From assembly GCA_000697475.1 (NCBI GenBank), contig JNEU01000824.1:62001-126000 (forward strand): a stretch of DNA of 64,000 nt, given 5' to 3'. Shown one piece after another: positions 56,835-64,000 of this stretch; the first letter of the stretch is position 1, and every line of letters starts with the position of its first letter. Below the pieces are notes generated by a model. The model did no database searches, had not been told where the DNA came from, and was given only the letters and a program-made list of their open reading frames with translations. The stretch comes from Lichtheimia corymbifera B2541 (lineage: Eukaryota; Mucoromycota; Mucoromycetes; Mucorales; Lichtheimiaceae). The translations under genes were made by a program, and so were the position numbers.

Positions 56835-58668
56835 ATGAGTGGATCCGATATCCGTGATATCCTGCAGCTCGGCAAACCATCAGAATCCTCAGGCATCAAA
56901 AAAGCAAAGCAACCCACTGAACGACGACCAGGTACCCTCCTTCGACATACTCAAAACGGATCACCCTTTATTGACAGCATTGACAAAACACAGATGGAAT
57001 CAGTCGAGAACTCTACTCCTTGATCGGCAACGCTCCTTCAGTGGCATTACTCAAACCAACCTACAAGGCCAAATTCAACGTTAAAAAAAAGGCAACATCA
57101 TGGTACGTTACTTGACGAGATCCCTACCATTGGCAATGTGGTGACAGCTCATGGTGCTTAGGATGCTTGAGTCGTTTGCAAACAATGCGCGATCGGACAA
57201 CCTTACATTGCAGCACTGGATCAAGGCAGCTAACGCCAACAAGAGTAGTAAGTGTTAAAAGCAATATGCATCATTCATTGTCTTACGCTTTACTTGGTAG
57301 CATACCCATTTGCATATACCGAAAAGCCTGGTGCCGTGATAGAATATACAGATGAAGAATATGAGAAATATTTGGCCGGTATGAAAAGACATCCTTGAAT
57401 GCATACTGGGTTTGATAGTAATGATTCTCTTGTAGATATTGATCCTGAATGGTCAAAGGAAGAGACGGATTACTTGATGGACCTGTGCAGGAAATACAAT
57501 ATGCGATTCATCATCATCGCAGATCGCTATTCATACAAGGAAAAATCACGATCCATGGAGGTAGTACGGAAAAGAGATGGAGCGTGTGTGTGTGTGTGAC
57601 CAGTCACCTGTGAACATTTAGCTAAAAGGGCGACAACCAAACCTTGTTAATAGGATCTCAAGGATCGTTACTATGCTATTTGTCGGACACTAGCCAAGGA
57701 AAGAGCTTCGGAACGAGATACCGGATATCCGCTGTACCAATATGCATTTGATAAGGCTCGCGAAGTGGAACGTAAGCAAGCATTGGAAACCCTGGCGGGA
57801 CGTACCAAGGAGCAAATGGATGAAGAAGAAGCGCTACTGGTTGAGATGCGACGTATCGAGCAGAATGAAGCACGACTTGAGCGAGAAAAGGAAAGCGTCA
57901 TGCATTTGTTGGCACAGCTGCCGGCATCATCTCGTGGTGATACAAATAACACTGCAGCTAATAACAGCTCCCCAGAGCACAGCAAGGTAAGGTTGCACAA
58001 AGAAAAAGAGAGATCAGCGTTGTTAAAGTAGTTCTTTAGAAACGACGACGATCAGGTATCGATGATCAAACAAAAAAGTCTCGGCGTAGTTCATCAATAG
58101 CGGAAGGTACATTGAATTCGGGGGTGGGTGGATAATGGGGTGATTGTGCGTGCGTGCGTCTGCGTGTGGGAGAGAGGAGGAGGAAGGAATGACATGACAT
58201 TTTGGTACCCCCCAAATTATGGCCACTTATCTTCTTGCATTATAGCATCAACATTACCCAAGGAGAAGCTTGTACCAGGTGTTCATGTGCAAAGTCAACG
58301 ATTACCATCAACAAAGGGAGCCATGCATGCAAAGGTGCTCAAAGTAATGGATGAGTTGGGCGTTGGTAAGTTATCATCCCGCAAAATATTGGGTTGGGCG
58401 GAGCCTGTTCTGACAGCAAGGTCGCATGATTTATACAGGTCCGCGACCCGTGATGCCGACAGCAGCCGTATGCCATGGTTTTGAACAACTACAAACATCC
58501 ATTGCTACCATGTTTGAATTAAAAAAAGTGGTCGATAAGATGGAAATAGAGCACAAAATCGCATCCCATATCGAAAAGGTAAAATAACGTTTGTTTTCCC
58601 CCCTTCTCGGATCATCATCCTCGTATTAACTGACATTTTCTCTTCTAGCTACATAATCAAGAGACATG
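56835..58668 (+). CDS. SWC4: SWR1/NuA4 complex subunit SWC4 (DMAP1)
   Basis: Ten exons: 56835-56931, 56994-57102, 57162-57247, 57301-57378, 57436-57560, 57654-57986, 58040-58106, 58246-58365, 58439-58578, 58648-58668, giving 391 residues. It is shared by the SWR1 (H2A.Z deposition) and NuA4 acetyltransferase complexes. The N-terminus MSGSDIRDILQLGKP and DGISRELYSLIGNAPSVALL are family hallmarks. A SANT domain follows (DPEWSKEETDYLMDLCRKYN and IIADRYSYK). A helical coiled coil comes next, then a KRRRSG basic patch. The DMAP1 C-terminal box RPVMPTAAVCHGFEQLQTSI is followed by ELKKVVDKMEIEHKI. The last exon is 21 nt (LHNQET, stop). It is shorter than animal DMAP1 (467). Confidence 0.93.
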
Positions 58669-59006
58669 ATGAAAAACTGAATAAGAGCAAAGACCTAGTC
58701 AAGCAGTTGTTATCAATGTTTGTGTGTGTGTGGAGAAGGATGATGTGGAAAGGTACAGTGAGTGGGATCGTCAGTATGAGTGTATACGTAAAAGAGGAGG
58801 AGTTGTAAATGAAACAGCCTTTTGGGTTTCTTCTTTTCCTCTCCTCTCTCACCCCACTCTCTCTCATTCTCTCTCTCTATTTCTGTATACCACTCAGTAA
58901 CAACAATATCACCCCTCTCTCTCGTCAGTTATCTGGCGTGTTTTCTCTTATACATATCCTTTATCTTTTATTATTATCCTTTTGCCTGCCCTGTACAAAT
59001 AAATCA
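58669..59006. other. Intergenic gap upstream of the acidic coiled-coil gene
   Basis: About 340 bp containing a long CT-rich tract (58,830-58,990), which probably serves as the leader or promoter of the following gene. In two frames it can be translated into Leu/Ser-rich peptides, which I regard as non-coding. Confidence 0.55.
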
Positions 59007-60589
59007 ATGCTTGCCAACGACAACCACGCTTCTTCCCACAACCACCAACAGCAACCACCTTCTTCTTCTCCTCCGCCGAAAGCTGTCAACATTGTACGTC
59101 CTTCTTCGCCATTCGTCAATGGACCCCATCATCAACGCCCTCATCACGATTCGCCTTTGCTGTCTCGTCCTTCAGTCCTTGGTACCACCAATTTTTTCTC
59201 TCTTTACGCGACACAGCATGCACACACATTCGGAAATGGCCCGATATCTTGGCCACAGCATCTACTGCAACGTGCCAGAAGTAGCTCCAATCTATCCAGG
59301 AACAGCATGTTATCTTCAGAAGATGATATCGACAATGATCAAGATCAAATCGATAGTATCGATGGGAACGATGATGACAGCATAGACGAGGAGGAGGATA
59401 GCATTGATGGCATATCAGACAGCAGCAGCAGTATCCATGATGATATCATTGACGATCGGCCACGTTCCATAATACAAATGGATGATATCAGCAGTAGTAG
59501 CAGCAGTAATGAAGATGAAGAAGAAGTATCCCCATCGAAAATCGTTGCCAGGATCAAGAATGGTACAATCATGAATGGCCGTGGCGAGTTCTTAAACAAA
59601 GGAGGCAACGATGAAGAAGATGATGATGATCATGATGGATGGTTGGATGAAGCAAGAGCAAATCGAAAGGTATGGATGATGGAGAATGGTAAAGGAGAGA
59701 GAGTGAGTGAGTGAGGAGATAACAGTATGCATTAGGGCTGAACCTTTCTTTCATCATTGCTAGATAGCCGACTTGGAGATCGAAAAGTCTTCGCTATTGG
59801 CAGTCAATACAACGCTTGAAGCTACACTGCGACGACAAGAGGCTCGTATTGCCGAATTGGAGAAGCGTCTTTCAAGGTAAACTAATCATCATCAAAGAAA
59901 CTGACTTTTGCTAATGATAAGTATAGTAATATCCACGATGATCAACCGCCATCACCAGCTCCAGAAAAGCCTACCTTTGAAGTGGATGAGGAATTGACGG
60001 AAAAGTTATCAAATGAAGCGGTCGAGAATGATGAGATATTCCAACGACTACGACGCACACTTCAAGGCATGATTGAGAATGCTGAGTCTGCATTGGTCCA
60101 AAAAGTCAACATGTCAGCTCGTGTCCTAGCAGAGTATGCTCAACAAGAAGAAAACGAAGGTATGTGCCTGCCCGGAGTCATGAGTAAAATGTACAAGGCT
60201 CTGATGTCGCTTCTTTAGGCATTGTAAAGCGGTTATCAATTCGACGTTCATGGACACCGAGTACCAATACAGCCATTGTGAATCGACAGCATCAGAGACC
60301 ACCACGAAATACAACATCATCTAATAAGAAGAAGAATCGGCAGTCATCACCACCCTCAACATCAGCATCTAATACCCGAACAACACAACCACCCCCGGCT
60401 AGACCGGTAATCAATCATACCAAAACATCCATGGCACGAACACTATCACGATCATCATCACCTGCTGTCATGGTTTCACCATCCTCATCACCAACAATAT
60501 CACGTAATACCCGGCCACCCAGTCGCGCTTCATCATTGAGACGATCAATAACACCCCAACAATCCGAGGCACCACCACGATGGCGATAG
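59007..60589 (+). CDS. Uncharacterised acidic, Ser-rich coiled-coil protein
   Basis: Four exons: 59007-59669, 59764-59876, 59927-60159, 60219-60589, giving 459 residues. The N-terminus is His/Pro/Ser-rich. Residues about 100-170 are strongly acidic with repeated DSIDG/DDD/SSSS blocks, like a casein-kinase-II substrate. PSKIVARIKNGTIMNGRGEF resembles a short conserved island. Exon 2 encodes a regular coiled coil (IADLEIEKSSLLAVNTTLEA TLRRQEARIAELEKRL), and exon 3 a further helix. The C-terminus is basic, Ser/Pro/Arg-rich and disordered. I do not recognise the family; the layout suits a cytoskeletal or polarity scaffold, but that is a guess. Confidence 0.75.
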
Positions 60590-60772
60590 GAATAATAGTT
60601 GTTGTTGTTGTTGTTACGATCCTTTGATGTATGTATATGCCCTTTCTCCCCCTCCTCGTATTTATTTCCTTGCAATTGCTTTTAAAGAAATCATTTATGG
60701 GCACTGTACTAATGCCTTATCATAAAAAGTGTCACATTTATTGAGGAACATGGTTGTCTATCGTCATCGTCT

Positions 60773-61431
60773 TTAATTGCCCGTATCTACTCCATAACCT
60801 GATTTCTTCCATGCGGCAAAACCTCCCTTCAAGCTCTTGACATTTTCCTTATCATAACCCATTCGGATCAATGATTCAGCCGCCATAATACTACGAAGAC
60901 CACCGGCACAGTAAAGAACAACAGGATTGCCAGATTCAGGGGTAACCACATTTTCAACACCAAGCTCCAATACACCTCGAGAGATATTCACAGCACTAGG
61001 AATCTTTGACAACATCAGTCAACAACAATTCTACTATCATCTATCAATTATATGCATATATATATATAGTCACCTTTCCGAGTTGCTCACACTCGTTGAT
61101 TTCACGGACGTCAATGATGACAGGCTTCTTGGAATCGGCACTCTTCATTTCAACGTCGAGTTCGTCAGCTGTAATCTCTCGAATGTTTAACGACTCTTTG
61201 GTGCCCTTGACCATATCAGTCCACCGACTAAAGTAAGCGGGTGTCTATTTTGTATGCTTCAAGTCAATATTACTCTGATAAAAAGATACGCACGCATAGG
61301 GTGATGATATTACGGAGGAGAAGGCGCGTCTTTGTACTGCTGCTGCTGCAACCTTATAGTAGAACTTTGCATGAGTATAAGGATTGGAATAACATCAAGA
61401 CATTATCTACCTGCTTGGTGATCGAAAACAT
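60773..61431 (-). CDS. Mitochondrial single-domain rhodanese (thiosulfate sulfurtransferase)
   Basis: Four exons on the minus strand: 61411-61431, 61290-61352, 61074-61244, 60773-61003, giving 161 residues. The first exon is 21 nt (MFSITKQ). Exons 1-2 together give a mitochondrial presequence (VAAAAVQRRAFSSVISSPYA). The rhodanese fold follows: ADELDVEMK, KKPVIIDVREINECEQLGKI, AVNISRGVLE, the active-site loop VLYCAGGLRS with its catalytic Cys, then SLKGGFAAWKKSGY. It transfers sulfane sulfur, probably in sulfide oxidation or detoxification. The intron 2 donor is GTATCTTTT; no minor-class branch site is present, so this is an ordinary intron. Confidence 0.9.
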
Positions 61432-62613
61432 GGTATCTAAGTGAAAGAAAGGTAACAACTTTCCCACCCTAAACGTTCCAAAACAACCCACAATAGTGTT
61501 CCACAGAGATCCTTTGTACGACGCGAACCTTTCAATCCGCATGTTCATTTCAAAAGTGGGGTCACGACTCTGATGGATGGACCTAAAGTTATCTACCTTA
61601 TTGCTTAGTGATTCAACGAGGACAAAATAGTGGCTATAGACGTATTTTGAATAAAGTTATCATTGGAGGCAATGTCGCTAAACTTGACACTGGTACGCTT
61701 ATCAACCTGCTGTTGTGATGATCGGATGGGATGTTGCTTATACATCGTGCTGCTCAAGATCAGCAATGGGAGCATTCAAAAAAGGCCAAAAGGATGCAAA
61801 TTGTTGGGTGAGAGGCAATCCGATCATTTGAGGGAATAACCTGTCAGGGAGATATCGCATGAAAATCACGCAGACGGCGATCCATCATGGGCGTTATCAT
61901 TTTTCCTTCCTTGCCGTTACAGATAGGCTTACATGTTCATTACTATTTTTCCTGCATATGCTTCCTCGATGCACATAGCCAAAGATAAAGATGATTGATA
62001 TCAAGGGATCGTCTTACGCAGTGGGTGGTGGATGCTTGCATTCACGTGATCATTGGAAGGGGCGGTGTATGTATGAATCATCAGGGCGCGAGATCAAAAC
62101 TGGGGTGTGATTGGGTGAATCATGTCAAGCACCTCTTACTCGGATACGGTCAAGTCAAATTTTCATAACACAACAGTGTGACCTGGGTGCGCGTACAAGC
62201 ATAATCATAAGATCACAAAGTGACACATGCGTGTCAATATATAATAGAATAGACCTTTATTGGTCATAAGCCATCATTAAAGAATATAAGCTGCACTAAG
62301 TATTATTAAAAGGATGGTTTTATGTATCGTTCGATGCAAGGCTAGCCCAGGTGACATTCTGTATAGTATTCAGGTACTTTGGAGTGCAGATCTGTTGTAT
62401 AGGCGACGAGTCGTGTAACGTGAGATACTCCGCACGCGCGGTGAGAGAGCTGTGTGTTTCATTTTATAGGCCTGTTTTTACCTCTGTCTTGTACCTGAGT
62501 CCCGCTTCTTCCTGTGTCCAGAACAGCATTGTGCATAGCACTTGAACCATAGAGCACACAAGGTAAATGCTGCCTATTTGTAATAAACAGTGAAAGCTGA
62601 CTCGTGGATTGGG
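61432..62613. other. Divergent promoter region between the rhodanese and myosin genes
   Basis: A 1.18-kb gap. It is AT-rich with no frame bearing a domain and no RNA gene recognised. Part of it may hold untranslated first exons of the myosin gene, since the codon run just upstream of the chosen ATG is preceded by an acceptor-like TAATAAACAG. Confidence 0.55.
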
Positions 62614-64000
62614 ATGACTAGAATGGCGGCAGCAAGTTCAGCACTTCAATCTGTAGAAGTCTATACCAAAGGGACCAAGGCTTGGTTTGAAGATAAACTC
62701 GAAGCGTGGATCTCTGCAACGTGCATCTCGAATACCAATGATGGCAACAAGGTTACTATTGTGTTTGAAGGAGACAATGACCAAAAGGTATACAAAGAAC
62801 AAACGCGTTCCGTGTGTGGGTGTGGGTATATGTGTGTGTGGATGGACAAGTCAAGAAGACTGATACAAGATCATGTATAAAGGAATACGTCTTTGAGTCA
62901 ACGATCCAAGAGATTGAAAAGAATGGAGGATCCAAGTTGCCACCTTTGAGGAACCCTCCCAAGATGGAGTATACGGACGATTTGACCAACTTGAGTCATC
63001 TCAACGAGCCTGCAGGTAAGGGATAGCCAACCCACTCCTTGCTTCCGGTCACCACTACTGCCCTTCGGAGTCTCATCCCCCCGCTTTTAATAGTGTTGAA
63101 CACCATCCGAACTCGGTACATGCAGCATCTTATTTACACTTATTCCGGTATTGTCCTTATCGCTGTCAATCCTTTCGATCGAGTGGCCTTGTACGACCCT
63201 GATATTGTTCAGCAATACTCTGGAAAGCGAAGAGGAGAGCTTGAACCGCACTTGTTCGCTATTGCAGAAGATGCTTACCGATGCATGATCCGAGAACAAA
63301 TGAATCAAACAATCGTTGTTTCAGGTGAAAGGTACGTAAATAATGCTAGTTAAGGTTTGGAGATATTGATTTATCCGCTCTCTCCACCCCCTAATAGTGG
63401 TGCTGGTAAAACCGTGAGCGCCAAGTATATCATGCGTTACTTTGCAACTGCTGATGACCAAGAATCGGTTGGCAAAAAGAAGAAGGCTAGTGGTAGCGGA
63501 ATGACAGAGGTTGAAGAACAAATTCTGGGTAAGTCTTATCACAGGATGAGGAACAAAAGGAGGAAGAGACATGTGATGCTCATCATCTTGCATGATAGCA
63601 ACCAATCCGATCATGGAAGCTTTTGGCAACGCCAAGACGACTAGAAACGACAACAGTTCACGTTTCGGCAAATACATCGAGATCCAATTTGATGAAGGTG
63701 CCAACATTATCGGTGCAAAGATCAGAACTTATCTTTTGGAACGTTCTCGTTTGATCTTTCAACCACAAACTGAACGCAATTATCACATTTTCTATCAGGT
63801 AAGCGAGAGAAACGAGTCTCCTTAACCACTGGTTACTAAGTTAGTTACACTTCAAATAGCTCTGTGCTGGTGCACCATTGTCAGAAAAGAAGGAATATGA
63901 GCTTGGCGATTATACCAACTTTCACTTTTTGAATCAAAGCGGCACGGGCACGATTCCAGGCGTTGATGATGCGGCTGAATTCGAAGTAACACAACGAGCT
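62614..64000 (+). CDS. MYO2: Class V myosin heavy chain, N-terminal part (cut by window end)
   Basis: Six exons seen: 62614-62787, 62883-63015, 63094-63331, 63398-63528, 63599-63798 and 63860 to the edge, encoding 339 residues of the motor head. It moves vesicles and organelles along actin toward growing tips. The start region [20 protein letters not shown] is the class V SH3-like subdomain. [20 protein letters not shown] is followed by [28 protein letters not shown]. The P-loop is GESGAGKT, with its Ser codon split by intron 3. Switch I is [29 protein letters not shown], followed by [22 protein letters not shown]. The insert [20 protein letters not shown] fits loop 1. ATG 62614 or 62623 is chosen; an upstream exon cannot be excluded. 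Confidence 0.93.

Noticed and set aside
58822..59385. 187-codon frame overlapping the start of the acidic coiled-coil gene
   Set aside because: It translates the CT-rich leader and the alternate frame of a real exon. The other frame splices into a consistent four-exon gene.
63799..63859. TCCTTAAC in a myosin intron as a U12 branch site
   Set aside because: The donor is an ordinary GTAAGC, and the element lies more than 30 nt from the acceptor, too far for a minor-class intron.
1..64000. Biosynthetic cluster, CRISPR array, prophage or bacterial defence system
   Set aside because: The DNA is intron-rich eukaryotic sequence with unrelated housekeeping genes. No CRISPR-like spacer pattern is present, and the only arrays are the minisatellites, which lack unique spacers.

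Overview
This is nuclear DNA from a filamentous fungus, most likely an early-diverging one (Mucoromycota, probably Mucorales). The evidence is many short spliceosomal introns (about 45-80 nt, GT...TAG), a fused fungal LEU1, a Cch1-type calcium channel, an APSES/ankyrin cell-cycle factor, a Zn2Cys6 regulator, a class V myosin and at least one minor-spliceosome (U12-type, AT-AC) intron. That intron class is known from Rhizopus-like fungi and is absent from the model yeasts. I cannot name the species. Gene models were spliced by hand from reading frames, splice sites and family similarity. No search was run.

Layout. 0.2-2.4 kb: LEU1 (-). 2.6-7.0 kb: a gene-poor stretch. 7.0-7.3: small secreted 8-Cys protein (-). 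7.8-9.1: mitochondrial 3-hydroxyacyl-CoA dehydrogenase (+). 9.3-10.2: pinin-like protein (-). 10.4-12.3: GPI mannosyltransferase 3 with the AT-AC intron (+). 12.1-13.4: leucine-rich repeat protein (-), overlapping it tail to tail. 13.8-22.1: CCH1 calcium channel (-). 23.0-25.3: HRD1 ubiquitin ligase (+). 25.4-27.7: MBP1-like APSES factor (-). 28.1-29.5: coiled-coil protein (-). 29.7-30.6: scavenger decapping enzyme (+). 30.7-32.0: BUB3 (+). 32.1-33.8: IPI3/WDR18 (-).

33.8-42.1 kb is the accessory-looking part. It holds decayed coding-like fragments, a 330-bp imperfect hairpin, a BTB protein (36.5-38.1, -), a pseudogene copy of the 3' end of isoleucyl-tRNA synthetase (38.3-38.8), a twin zinc-finger protein of unknown function (39.0-40.6, -) and two inverted minisatellite arrays (40.8-41.05 and 41.67-42.07). 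The intact mitochondrial isoleucyl-tRNA synthetase follows (42.2-46.4, -).

46.8-48.5: Nam8/Csx1-like three-RRM protein (-). 49.4-50.6: G-protein beta subunit (+). 50.75-51.7: HAD phosphatase (-). 52.3-55.1: Zn2Cys6 regulator (+). 55.1-56.1: low-complexity protein (-). 56.8-58.7: SWC4/DMAP1 (+). 59.0-60.6: acidic coiled-coil protein (+). 60.8-61.4: mitochondrial rhodanese (-). 62.6-end: class V myosin, cut by the window edge (+).

Most genes are housekeeping and unrelated in pathway; there is no cluster. Genes are tightly packed, several convergent pairs lie only 19-65 bp apart, and very short exons (15-32 nt) are frequent. The observations most worth checking are the AT-AC intron in the PIGB/GPI10 gene, the inverted minisatellite (foldback-like) structure beside duplicated tRNA-synthetase sequence, and the hairpin locus at 36 kb.
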